64,000 nucleotides of DNA, from contig MNYZ01000107.1 in assembly GCA_001873365.1 (NCBI GenBank), forward strand, positions 1 through 64,000, written 5' to 3'. A model generated the notes under the pieces. It worked only from the letters and a program-made list of their open reading frames with translations, was not told where the DNA came from and searched no databases. The stretch is from Oscillatoriales cyanobacterium CG2_30_40_61. Lineage in GTDB: Bacteria; Cyanobacteriota; Cyanobacteriia; Cyanobacteriales; Microcoleaceae. Position numbers and translations under genes: made by a program. Position 1 is the first letter of the stretch. Each line of letters starts with the position of its first letter. Shown in pieces: positions 36,263-45,612 of this stretch.

Positions 36263-39200
36263 TTAACTCTGATTCTTCCTAGAACTTAGAGCAAAACTAA
36301 CTATTTTCCAAGCAGATATAAAAGCCGTTGTTTCCTGGGGTTGTTCTAATATATTGACAGAATAATCTATAGTTAATCCCAGATTATTATGTAATTCTAA
36401 CCTAGTTGATTCTCCTTGGCATTCATAACATCTTAATATCCAGTTTTGGGACTTAGTTTCTGACTGTTTAAATGCCATTAAAATTAAATGATCAGACCCT
36501 AACTCTAGGAAACTCTGACCACCAGATAATTCTAAATTAGTGGTTGAAGGTCGGGGAGGATAGACTTTAACCCGTAATGGACGATTAAATTCATAACCTT
36601 TTTGGACGGTTTTTGCTTGTTTCCAATCTCCCCCATGGGGATAAATCCCATAACTAAATTGATGCCATCCTAAATCCGCGTCTGGGTCGGGCCAGGTTGA
36701 ACTTCTTAATAAGGTTAATCGCAGTTGGTCGGGTTGGGCATCATAACCATATTTGCTATCATTTAATAGACTAATTCCATAATCAGATGTACTAATATCC
36801 GCCCAATGAATTGCCGGAACTTCCCATTTAGCTTTTTCTTGATCGGTTTGGGGGTTAGTAGGTCGTTGAATCACACCACAGGGAATTTCATAACTGGCAT
36901 AATCCGCCGTAATCGTTAGGGGAAAAGCGACCTTAATTAAAGTATGACGTTCTTGCCAATTAACCGTGGTTTCTATTTTTAATAGGGGTGAATCTTGTGC
37001 TAAAATATAATCTTGGCAGAATTGTGATTGATTGAATGTTTTAACAATTCTCAACCGCCAAACTATCGGCCCTGGTTCTATCCATTCAATTGATTCTAAT
37101 TGCGGTGAATCTAAGGGATATTGTTGATAATTGGGGTTGATATTCCACCCATCCCAATATTGTCCTGAATCTGCAAATACTTGTAATTGATTTCCCTGCC
37201 CTGGTTGCAGGATATTTCGTTGATTAATTAAGTCGACAACCTGTTCTAAATTTCCGGTTTCTCTATCTACAATTACCCGCAAAATATCGTTTTCAAAGCT
37301 AATCTTTTGGGGTTCTAACTGATAATATTTGACAACCTCGTTTTTTTCTGTTATACTTTTAGTATAATGGGAAATAGGTGTGCCCATATAAGGGTATTTT
37401 TGCGAGCTTTCAAGGGTTTCAGCCTTTTTGCGCCCCAACCAATAGACCTGATATCCCAGGCTCGGAACATTTTTTGCCAAGAATAGCAGTTGCGGGTTTT
37501 CCGACCTTTCCCCCCGCAGTTGGGCGGTTTGGGGTATTCCCTGGTAATCATAGATTTGCCAAAGACTATCGGAATTAGGAATAGGCACAGCCACGACCTC
37601 TGAGCGCGACCAGTTTAGGGAGTTAAAGATAAAAATCGGTTGGGCGTCGAGTTGGGAGGGGAAGTTAACGGAAATAGACGCAACCATGGCATCTAAGGAA
37701 TGGTGGAGAATCTCCTCGGCGGTTTTGATAGCGGTTTCCCAGTCTTGATTTGCCTGTTTGTAGACTTCAGCAATGGCAGATCCGGGCAGGATATCGTGGA
37801 ATTGGTTTAACAAAATTTGCTTCCAAGCGGTTTCTATTTCCTGCTGGGGATAAATATAACCGGAGTAAAGGGTAGCTATACTCGCAAATAGTTCTGCTTC
37901 ATATAATAGGGTTTCCCCCCGACGATTAAACCGTTTTTGATCGGCGTGGGTGGTATAGCAACCGCGATGGAATTCTAAATATAATTCATCCTGCCAAATT
38001 GGAAGGGGTGCGAGGATATTATTCAGGACTTCCGTTAAATATTCTGTCACCTTTTGAAACTTAAACTCTGGAAAAATAGCAGCTTGATTCCAGCGTCGAG
38101 TTATTTCTAGCATATCACGGGTCGGCCCGCCTCCATGATCACCGACTCCGGGTAGCCATAAACTCTGATTAAGTCCCGTTTGGGTTTTCCATTCCCGAGC
38201 ATATTTGAATATTTTCACCGGGTCAACCCTTTCCCCAATTAAGGCGGTCATAAAACTAATAATTTTAGTCCCATCTAACCCCTGCCATGCAAACAACCCG
38301 TAGGGAAATTTAGTTGCATCATTCCACCGCAGTTTTTGGGTAATAAAATAATCAATACCGCCCTGTTGAAAAATTTGGGGTAATTGCCAACAAAAACCAA
38401 AGGTATCGGGTAGCCAAGCCACGGTGGAAAGTTGACCCATTTTTTCTAAAACATATCGCTGTCCGTATAATACCTGACGGACGATAGATTCTCCATTAAT
38501 AATATTCAATTCTGGTTCTACCCAGAGTCCGGCGGCAATTTCCCAGATTCCTTTTGTAATATTATCTTGAATTTTACTAAATAAATCGGGACGATGTTTT
38601 TCTATCCATTCATAAAGAATGGGGGAGGAATGACAGAAGATTAATTCGGGAAAGTCTGTTTGTAATTGCAAAACTGACTCAAAGGTTTTCTGTGCAGCTA
38701 TCCAGGTTTCTGTTATCGGCCATAGCCAAGCCAAATCTAAATGGGCGTGACCAAGTAAGGAAATTTTGTAGGAGTCTAATTTCGGAATAACTGATTTTAA
38801 GATTTGACGAACTTGGATGAGACTATTTTCAAATTCGGTTAGATTTTGGGGGAGGATATAGCCAGAAATGATATCTAAAATCTTCCCTAGGGAAATTAAG
38901 TCGGTTTCTAGGTCGGGTTGGTGAGTTTCCGATGCTAAAAATATCCCTAAAATTTCTAACTCGTCAGCTAAGAAACTCGGATCAATTTTGCAGACGTCCG
39001 AAACCTCATACCAACAGAAAGAATTAACTAATGCCCCGGGGTCGTGACCCGGACTAATTAAAGCTAACTCTATTTCAAATTCATCCTCTGGCTGTACCGA
39101 CGAACTTAATAAAATTCGGGTATAACTATCAAACAAATCTCCGGCTTGTACGAATTGATCATTAATATAGATTTGAGCATCACAAGCCCACCAATTTAAT

Positions 39201-39448
39201 ACCAATCTTAAACTTAAACCTGCTAAGGGATAATCCTGTGAGGGAACTATAATTTTTTGTCTTAATTTTAAAACCTGTTTTCCCGCCGCCCAGGGAATAT
39301 GTCCTTTTTGATTAATTTCAACCGGGTTAGCCGACTCCCCAGGGTTGATAATTTGCCAATGGGGTTGTAGATTAATTTGAGTCAACAGCCGTAGCCGTTG
39401 AGCAACTTCAGAAATCTGTAATTGGAGGATAGGGGCAGAAAAAGACAT
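36263..39448 (-). CDS. Alpha-mannosidase, glycoside hydrolase family 38
   Basis: 1061 aa, the usual length of bacterial GH38 enzymes. Catalytic-domain motifs: LLGHAHLDLAWLWPITETW (metal-binding His and Asp), VAWLPDTFGFCWQLPQI (probable nucleophile Asp), GVGDHGGGPTRDMLE, and a helical central domain with FHDILPGSA. The C-terminal half is the beta-sandwich region of the family. No signal peptide, so probably cytosolic. It removes alpha-mannose from glycans or hydrolyses 2-O-mannosyl compounds. It is divergent from the next gene, with only 49 bases between starts. Confidence 0.93.
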   Translation of the reverse strand: MSFSAPILQLQISEVAQRLRLLTQINLQPHWQIINPGESANPVEINQKGHIPWAAGKQVLKLRQKIIVPSQDYPLAGLSLRLVLNWWACDAQIYINDQFVQAGDLFDSYTRILLSSSVQPEDEFEIELALISPGHDPGALVNSFCWYEVSDVCKIDPSFLADELEILGIFLASETHQPDLETDLISLGKILDIISGYILPQNLTEFENSLIQVRQILKSVIPKLDSYKISLLGHAHLDLAWLWPITETWIAAQKTFESVLQLQTDFPELIFCHSSPILYEWIEKHRPDLFSKIQDNITKGIWEIAAGLWVEPELNIINGESIVRQVLYGQRYVLEKMGQLSTVAWLPDTFGFCWQLPQIFQQGGIDYFITQKLRWNDATKFPYGLFAWQGLDGTKIISFMTALIGERVDPVKIFKYAREWKTQTGLNQSLWLPGVGDHGGGPTRDMLEITRRWNQAAIFPEFKFQKVTEYLTEVLNNILAPLPIWQDELYLEFHRGCYTTHADQKRFNRRGETLLYEAELFASIATLYSGYIYPQQEIETAWKQILLNQFHDILPGSAIAEVYKQANQDWETAIKTAEEILHHSLDAMVASISVNFPSQLDAQPIFIFNSLNWSRSEVVAVPIPNSDSLWQIYDYQGIPQTAQLRGERSENPQLLFLAKNVPSLGYQVYWLGRKKAETLESSQKYPYMGTPISHYTKSITEKNEVVKYYQLEPQKISFENDILRVIVDRETGNLEQVVDLINQRNILQPGQGNQLQVFADSGQYWDGWNINPNYQQYPLDSPQLESIEWIEPGPIVWRLRIVKTFNQSQFCQDYILAQDSPLLKIETTVNWQERHTLIKVAFPLTITADYASYEIPCGVIQRPTNPQTDQEKAKWEVPAIHWADISTSDYGISLLNDSKYGYDAQPDQLRLTLLRSSTWPDPDADLGWHQFSYGIYPHGGDWKQAKTVQKGYEFNRPLRVKVYPPRPSTTNLELSGGQSFLELGSDHLILMAFKQSETKSQNWILRCYECQGESTRLELHNNLGLTIDYSVNILEQPQETTAFISAWKIVSFALSSRKNQS

Positions 39449-39497
39449 TTACTGTTATAGTGAATGGGGGAGAATATCGATCAAACTTGATATAACC

Positions 39498-40901
39498 ATG
39501 TCTGTTGCTGAATCCGGGCCATACAAAAGTCGGTTCTTTAATTTTATCTCTGGTGGCGCACAGAAATTTACCGACCAGAGCAGTCGCACTTGGCGCTATT
39601 TTAAGTTCGCCACCGAGATTGCCCTGCAAACAGCACTATACCCAATTTATTTTATCCTACAAACCGTTCGAGTTACTACCCAAAAATTAAGCCCGGCGAT
39701 TAAACAGCATTTACCCCAACTTAATTCTGGGGTCAAGTCCCAACCTCCCAATGTTGATACTCCGATTATTCATATTCTAAATACTGTTACCACCGAAACC
39801 GAATCTCTATTGGAAAATTCGATAACTTCTCAACCCGCAGCAGGAGAAATTCAAGGCGTAGCCAGTCAAATTGATTCCCAAACTTTGGTCTTAGTTCAAA
39901 AAGATAATCAAATTTTAGATAGTCTCACGGTTGAACAACAATATCAGCTTCAACAACGAATTAGTTTAGAAGTCGCCAACTATCACTATTATTATCGAAA
40001 TTTAGCACAACATCCTCAACCCTTTCAACCCCAGTTACAACCTTTTAGCCATCCTATTCATGTTGTATCTCCGATTCGAGGATTTTGGCAAGTCCTATGT
40101 TGGGTACAAACCAGTCCTATAGCTGTCAAAATTAATTGTTTTGGAGAATCTGATTTTGTCAATTCCGTGGCTTTCCCCCAGCCTTCTCCTACCTTCATTC
40201 ATAACTTAGATTTTGCGATCGCGCAAGTCGAAGATTATTCTATTATTCCCATCTCCCAAGCCACCCATAGCTTAGTCAAACAAAGTCAAACCCTGGGAAA
40301 AACCGTAATTCAAACCTGGAAACATCCCCATTTATCCGTTAAATCAGAATCTTCCTTACAACCGGGTTTTGATCAATATTTTTATCAAGTCCAGTCCCTA
40401 ATTCTAGCGGCGATAGATTATTTCTTTCAAGACCATCAGCAGACTATTAATTCTGAGCATATCCCCGAAGAATATTCCGGGGTAATTTCCGCTTCCAAAC
40501 CTGCTTCCCCAGAAAACCCCTGGTCAACTGTTGATACTCGCACAAATAATATCTTATCCAAATTCAAAAAAACTCAAACCCAGAATAACCCTATCGAAAA
40601 TAATCGGATTTTTCAGAAAATTCAATCTTCCTTAAACCGCTTCCCCACAACAACCCCAGAAAATATTGGTTTGATTTCTGTAACTCCCTGCCAAACCTTG
40701 ACAAAAACGCCAAATTGTGTTATAGAGTCCAAGAAAACCGCAGCAGCGACCAATTCCCCCGACTGGCTAGAAGCCCAGGTGACATCAACCGGATATATTA
40801 AACATCCCCTAGAGAAGATCTTAGGATGGTTAGATCAGGTTATGGTTAAAGTGGAGGAGGCGATCGCTAAAACTTGGTATTGGTTAACTCATTATGAGTA
40901 A
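39498..40901 (+). CDS. Conserved cyanobacterial protein of unknown function
   Basis: 467 aa with an ATG start. I do not recognise a domain. The N-terminus has a helical, partly hydrophobic stretch (ATEIALQTALYPIYFILQTV, about 36-55). The middle is rich in Gln, Pro and Ser; residues 150-290 are more ordered. The C-terminus ends with an amphipathic helix (LEKILGWLDQVMVKVEEAIA). A membrane-associated protein is possible. It shares a 49-base divergent promoter with the mannosidase. Confidence 0.65.
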   Translation: MSVAESGPYKSRFFNFISGGAQKFTDQSSRTWRYFKFATEIALQTALYPIYFILQTVRVTTQKLSPAIKQHLPQLNSGVKSQPPNVDTPIIHILNTVTTETESLLENSITSQPAAGEIQGVASQIDSQTLVLVQKDNQILDSLTVEQQYQLQQRISLEVANYHYYYRNLAQHPQPFQPQLQPFSHPIHVVSPIRGFWQVLCWVQTSPIAVKINCFGESDFVNSVAFPQPSPTFIHNLDFAIAQVEDYSIIPISQATHSLVKQSQTLGKTVIQTWKHPHLSVKSESSLQPGFDQYFYQVQSLILAAIDYFFQDHQQTINSEHIPEEYSGVISASKPASPENPWSTVDTRTNNILSKFKKTQTQNNPIENNRIFQKIQSSLNRFPTTTPENIGLISVTPCQTLTKTPNCVIESKKTAAATNSPDWLEAQVTSTGYIKHPLEKILGWLDQVMVKVEEAIAKTWYWLTHYE

Positions 40902-41158
40902 TTACGAATTACGAATTACGAATGGGAAGAATACTGTACCGTAATTGTTCAACTCCTTCGGGCAAATGCTGAAATTTAGAAAATACCCTATAGGCGCGCA
41001 CAGATTACCCATTATAATAATAACACAAAAGCACCCAGTGTCAAGGGGGGTAGAAAAAGAATCCTTAAAGCAGTGGGTATTTTAGGATATGATGATAAAG
41101 TTGTGCTTACGGCATAACAGCTATAAATAGATTCTTGCAGCCTCGGAGAAATTCACAA
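40896..41158. promoter_or_regulatory. psbI upstream region with an AATTACG repeat
   Basis: The stretch opens with three AATTACG units (40896-40923), the same short repeat as at about 7329-7356. The remaining bases up to psbI should hold its promoter. A GTGTCAAGGGGGG segment lies at about 41038. GGAG at 41145 is a well-placed ribosome site 10 bases before the psbI ATG. No other gene is visible here. Confidence 0.4.
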
Positions 41159-41275
41159 ATGCTGACCCTAAAAATCGTTGTTAATATCGTAGTTCTGTTC
41201 TTCTTTAGTTTATTCGTGTTTGGATTCCTGTCCAATGACCCAGCCCGGAACCCCAAACGCAGAGACTTAGAGTAG
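41159..41275 (+). CDS. psbI: Photosystem II reaction centre protein I
   Basis: 38 codons, exactly the length of Psb[21 protein letters not shown] forms the single transmembrane helix, followed by [18 protein letters not shown], the conserved stromal end. Preceded by GGAGAA. It is a small subunit beside D1 in photosystem II. Confidence 0.95.
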   Translation: MLTLKIVVNIVVLFFFSLFVFGFLSNDPARNPKRRDLE

Positions 41276-41484
41276 AGAAACATGGAAGTTGTCTCAACAG
41301 AAGTTGGGGCATGAACATCAAAACCAGATGCCGACAACCTCTGTGAACAAAATCCCTGATATGATAAAAGCTTGGAGTGTCATTAGTGATCATCCCTACA
41401 GGTTGATAGCTAATGACATTGTTTTTGCCGATTCCCTAAAGGGGTTGAGTTCTGGCTATTTTGTGGAGTTCCGTTACAGTAAGT

Positions 41485-43677
41485 ATGCCCTACCCGCCAC
41501 CACCCCCTGAACCTCCCGCAATTATTCGTCATCTTCCCCAACCCCAGACCACTGAAACGGGGAGAATCGGATTAGAAGAACAAATATCCTCCCGGGTCAA
41601 AACCCAAAGCACCATCAGCTATCCTTTACCTGAATATCAGATTCAGGCATCCGACCCCCTATCCGCAGAACTGCTGGGGTCTGTCGTCACCTTAGAAACT
41701 TCCCAACCCTTAACCGAGAATCAATATCGGTTTGATACCTCCTTTTCCTTTACCGATACGGATAATTCCTGTCAGATACCCTGTAACAGAATAGTTGTCA
41801 CCCCCCCCAAGACTCCCAGCCCAGAATCCACCGTTATCCCCGTTCCCACCCCCGCAGATATTGTCGAAATCACGGCTGATCGGCAAGAATATGATCAACA
41901 ACGGCAAATCGTGATTGCCCAAGGGAACGTGATCGTGAGGTTTCGCCAGTCCTTAATTGACGCGGATCAAGCTCAAGTTAACCTAACTACCCGTCAAGTC
42001 ACAGCCCAAGGGAATGTAGCCCTAACCCGAGGAAATCAGGTGATTAGGGGCGATCGCATGGACTATAACTTCGTACAAAGTACCGGCTCTGTTTACCAAG
42101 CCAACGGCGTTGTTTATACCCCATCGGCCGACACGGATTTAACCGTGGTTGATCCCCTAACATCCCCCATCACCCCCCTACTAAATACCCCGATCAGCGA
42201 CCGAATTACCGCCGCCCAACCCTTAGCCAAAGTCAAAGCCGATGGGGGGCTTAACGCCGGAGTCTCCGTCGGAGGGGGGGAAACCTTTGGGGTAAAAGGT
42301 AGTGTCAATCGGCTGAGATTTGCCGCGGAACGGATTGATCTGTTTGGAGATGGGGGATGGGAAGCCCAACAGGTGCGACTTACCAACGATCCCTTTTCCC
42401 CCCCGGAACTAGAATTAAGGGCCGATACCGCCCGATTTACTCGGGTTTCTCCCCTACGGGATGAACTGATCACCACTAAATCCCGGCTGGTATTGGATCA
42501 ATCCTTTAACCTGCCTTTATTTCGAGAACGCACCGTCATTGATCGAAGCCAAAAAGAACCTCTCCCCTTTTCCATCGGTTATGATCTCAAGGATTTTGGG
42601 GGATATTATATCCAAGGCAATCTACCCTCGGTTCCCCTGGGCCCGTTGACCCTGCAAGTGGCACCTAGATTGTTACTCCAACGGACTTTTCAACAGAATA
42701 TCACTCCCTTCGATCCCAAAGCTTTGGGGTTAGAAGCCAGGATTTCCGGGTCAGTTACTCCCACTACAGAATTAAGTGGGTTTTTATCCTTAAATACCTT
42801 AGAAAATTTCCCCGATCTAAATGAAGAAGCTGTCCGTAGTAGTATCCGAGTCCGCCAACAATTGGGGGCGGGGTTTACCCTGAATGGAGAATATAGTTAC
42901 CGCAACCGTTTGTTTAATGGAACTTTAGGATATCGTACGGTTTGGAGTAGTTTAGGGGCGGTGCTAACTTCTCCTAAGATTGCTTTAAACGACCAAGGAG
43001 CGACCTTTAGCTTTCAAACCTCCTATCAATCGGTGACTGCTGATAGCGATCGCCCGGAATTACTCAAACCCACTCGTCTGAATAATCGAGTCACCTTAGA
43101 TCGTTATGAGGCGTTAGGAACTTTAATTTATCCAGTTTTATTATGGCGGGGAGAAGGCTTACCAGCAAAGGCTACCGAAGGTTTACGGTATACACCTCGA
43201 CCCGTGATTCCCTTCGTACAATTAGCCTTTATTGCCCGAGGAGTGACCACCCAATATAGTCAAGATTATTCCCAATCCTATCTGAGTACCTCCGTTGGGA
43301 TGCAAGGACAATTAGGTCATTTTTCCAAAGACTTTTTAGACTATACGGGATTTAGCCTATTTTATACTCAAGTGGTATTGGATGGACAATCACCCTTTTT
43401 GTTTGATCGTTTAGTCGATCAACGGGTATTAAGTATGGGGTTGGTGCAGCAACTTTATGGGGGGTTAAGGGCTGGGATTGAATCGGCGGTGAATTTAGAT
43501 AATGGTTTATCATTAAATAATGAATTAACCTTAGAATATAGTCGTCGTACCTATGGGTTGATTCTGAGGATTAATCCGGTGCGTCGAATTGGGAGTATTA
43601 ATCTGAGGATTAGTGATTTTAACTGGATCGGAACTCCTGACCCCTATTTTGGTTCTGCTCCTGAAATAGAAAATTAG
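41485..43677 (+). CDS. DUF3769 / LptD-like outer membrane protein
   Basis: About 730 aa from the ATG at 41485 (MPYPPPPPEPPAIIRHL); the frame opens at 41461 with a TTG. A Pro-rich N-terminus precedes an OstA/LptA-like beta-jellyroll domain at about 130-215 (VEITADRQEYDQQRQIVIAQ, then ARGNV-type strands QGNVALTRGNQVIRGDRMDY). A long beta-barrel region follows to the end (FNWIGTPDPYFGSAPE). This is the cyanobacterial equivalent of the LPS-assembly protein. No signal peptide is visible, which is odd for an outer membrane protein; the true start may be elsewhere. Confidence 0.82.
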   Translation: MPYPPPPPEPPAIIRHLPQPQTTETGRIGLEEQISSRVKTQSTISYPLPEYQIQASDPLSAELLGSVVTLETSQPLTENQYRFDTSFSFTDTDNSCQIPCNRIVVTPPKTPSPESTVIPVPTPADIVEITADRQEYDQQRQIVIAQGNVIVRFRQSLIDADQAQVNLTTRQVTAQGNVALTRGNQVIRGDRMDYNFVQSTGSVYQANGVVYTPSADTDLTVVDPLTSPITPLLNTPISDRITAAQPLAKVKADGGLNAGVSVGGGETFGVKGSVNRLRFAAERIDLFGDGGWEAQQVRLTNDPFSPPELELRADTARFTRVSPLRDELITTKSRLVLDQSFNLPLFRERTVIDRSQKEPLPFSIGYDLKDFGGYYIQGNLPSVPLGPLTLQVAPRLLLQRTFQQNITPFDPKALGLEARISGSVTPTTELSGFLSLNTLENFPDLNEEAVRSSIRVRQQLGAGFTLNGEYSYRNRLFNGTLGYRTVWSSLGAVLTSPKIALNDQGATFSFQTSYQSVTADSDRPELLKPTRLNNRVTLDRYEALGTLIYPVLLWRGEGLPAKATEGLRYTPRPVIPFVQLAFIARGVTTQYSQDYSQSYLSTSVGMQGQLGHFSKDFLDYTGFSLFYTQVVLDGQSPFLFDRLVDQRVLSMGLVQQLYGGLRAGIESAVNLDNGLSLNNELTLEYSRRTYGLILRINPVRRIGSINLRISDFNWIGTPDPYFGSAPEIEN

Positions 43678-43709
43678 GCTGTAAAGTTTATAATCATAAT
43701 ACCAAGGAG

Positions 43710-44279
43710 GTGATTTTTCTGTTTGCTGTAGAATTTCCTTTTAGCGAGGAACAACCCCGTAAATATCTGGCAGCAGCGCCGACAGAAGATCCTGGGAGCC
43801 TTTCTAGTTCAGTCAAACCCTCGGATTTGCTCAAATATTATGGTTTTGAATTAGCAGACCAGACACCCGAACAAATTATTGAGCGCTGGGAAAAACAATA
43901 TGATCCAGATTGGTTTTTACCCGCTATTTTAGAATCTTTATATCAGGGACGCTATAAAGCGATTTCTGTGGAACATATGTTAATATCTTGGCAACGGCGA
44001 GGAAAAAAAGTATATCATTTTACTTCCGACTTTGAGCGTTTAATTTGTCATCGGTTTCCCCAAAATTTATTATTAGAGAGTCAAAATAAAAATATATCAT
44101 CAATAACAGAGCCCATCCTTAAATCCTCAGAAAGCCATGAATTAGACCCTGATGAAATCAAAAAACTATCCCTAAAACACCCTAATTTTCACCAGAAGTT
44201 AAAGGGATTTATGGGGGATAAAGATAAAGAAAAAGAAAAAGGTAAACCTGAATCTGGTTCAATTAATCCGAAGCCGTGA
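43710..44279 (+). CDS. Unknown protein with a non-ATG start
   Basis: About 186-189 aa, no recognised domain: FAVEFPFSEEQPRKYLAA, YYGFELADQTPEQIIERWEK, then an acidic and basic tail (GDKDKEKEKGKPESG). The frame opens with GTG at 43710, but this GTG is part of an ideal Shine-Dalgarno sequence, AAGGAGGTGA (43704-43713). With standard spacing the ribosome would start at the in-frame CTG at 43719, giving MFAVEFPF. There is no in-frame ATG before about residue 90. The 3' end overlaps the convergent FmdB-like gene by 17 bases. Confidence 0.65.
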   Translation: MIFLFAVEFPFSEEQPRKYLAAAPTEDPGSLSSSVKPSDLLKYYGFELADQTPEQIIERWEKQYDPDWFLPAILESLYQGRYKAISVEHMLISWQRRGKKVYHFTSDFERLICHRFPQNLLLESQNKNISSITEPILKSSESHELDPDEIKKLSLKHPNFHQKLKGFMGDKDKEKEKGKPESGSINPKP

Positions 44280-44532
44280 CATTTTCATAAACTCCCTGAT
44301 CTCGTTTGACCAACTTGGTAAACCCGGCATTTTTGTAATCAGCGTTGGAAGTGGGAATTGAGAGCATGGGAGCACTCAGTACCCGACGAACCGGAGCATC
44401 TTCGGGGGTATTTCCGGGCTCACAGTTGGCTAACTGACATAGCTCACCCCAGGTGGTAATCTCCTGGGTATAGGAGTGCATCACTTCCAGGGTTTGGTTA
44501 TTGCTGGGACAAAAATAATCGTAGATTGGCAT
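44263..44532 (-). CDS. FmdB-like small zinc-ribbon protein
   Basis: 89 aa. MPIYDYFCP is the FmdB-type N-terminus, and a later ELCQLANCEPG supplies more cysteines, so a modified zinc ribbon is possible (Cys8, Cys32, Cys37 region). The C-terminal VRRVLSAPMLSIPTSNADYK matches the family's tail region. Function unknown. Confidence 0.7.
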   Translation of the reverse strand: MPIYDYFCPSNNQTLEVMHSYTQEITTWGELCQLANCEPGNTPEDAPVRRVLSAPMLSIPTSNADYKNAGFTKLVKRDQGVYENVTASD

Positions 44533-44935
44533 AGCAAAGCCTTGGATTTCAATAACGACAAATTGGTGTTATCCCAATTAGGGATAATTTTATCGAAAGT
44601 TTTAGGAAATGGGAAGGGGAAAGAAAACCGGATACAATTTTGCCAAAATCAGGGATAATACAAAAGTTGAGACAGTGATTCGGTAATTATTGACTCAATG
44701 GGATACTATAGCGGTTATTGTGGCTATGTTGACAACGTTAAGACTTAATTTAACCACAAAGACACAAAGACACGGAAGTTTTTGTGAACAATAACCTGCT
44801 GATTGCTATATCCTTTCATATCTTAGGTAAAATTAGATCAAAATATTGAGTTTTTGGGAACTGATTATGCTAAATTAAATGTAATTAAAAGTGTTAAATA
44901 AATTGTCAAATATAGCTGTGAATGAGGACAAATCT
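44533..44935. other. Intergenic region of about 400 bases with one dispersed repeat
   Basis: No convincing gene. It contains a copy of the AACCACAAAGACACAAAGAC repeat at 44752-44780. The sequence just upstream of the next gene, GAGGACAAATCT, provides its ribosome site. I see no stable terminator for the genes on either side. Confidence 0.5.
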
Positions 44936-45529
44936 ATGAGTGATTTTAAACCAACTCCCGAAACCAATATGACAACTACTCAACTTTTAGAGCGCTATCA
45001 ACTCCATGATGCTAATACCCTAAAAACTTGGGCGAGTTTCCATGGAATTTGTCAACAGGATGATCTATTTGCCCCGGCGGAAGTTGACTTAATTGATCAT
45101 GTTCATCATCATATTTATAATTTGGGGATGACCGTTGACGAGTATCAAAATTTCTTAAATCATCGCATTAATCGAGTCCAGGCGACGGTAGAAGTTCAGC
45201 CACCAATTATTGATCAAGATCCGATTGATCCAATCACAACGGATGCTTCCCAAGCCGTAGAATCTTTGATGGAACAGTATTCCGAAGCGATTGAATTCAT
45301 GGGGGAAAAAATTGCGGATCATTTCATTGATGAATTAGATTTGTCCGTGATGCGTCATCTGGCGAAAAAAGTAAAAGAACGTCAATTGTTAAATGGTCAA
45401 GTACCTAAACCTAATCGTTTTTTAAGAACTATTCAAGCGGTATTAAAACCAAAAAATAGTCCTTTATTAACCTCTCCTTCCCCGGAGGACAGCACTGTTC
45501 AAATGGAAAGTAATCACCGTTTAGGTTGA
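44936..45529 (+). CDS. Helical protein of unknown function
   Basis: About 197 aa from the ATG at 44936, which has GAGG eight bases upstream; the frame also opens at a GTG at 44891. The N-terminal TTTQLLERYQLHDANTLKTW could be a helix-turn-helix-like segment. A His-rich HVHHHIYNLGM follows. The C-terminal half is helical (MEQYSEAIEFMGEKIADHFI). No catalytic motif is seen. Confidence 0.65.
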   Translation: MSDFKPTPETNMTTTQLLERYQLHDANTLKTWASFHGICQQDDLFAPAEVDLIDHVHHHIYNLGMTVDEYQNFLNHRINRVQATVEVQPPIIDQDPIDPITTDASQAVESLMEQYSEAIEFMGEKIADHFIDELDLSVMRHLAKKVKERQLLNGQVPKPNRFLRTIQAVLKPKNSPLLTSPSPEDSTVQMESNHRLG

Positions 45530-45612
45530 TTAGAAAATAGATAGGGGTTAAGGTTAATAGTTAATCCTTAACCCGCAACCTAAACCCTCAACCCTTGACT
45601 CAAACTTGCCCC

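Noticed and set aside
41289-41510. 73-aa frame between psbI and the DUF3769 gene that might supply a missing signal peptide
   Set aside because: No hydrophobic segment and no domain; it is in another frame and overlaps the DUF3769 start.
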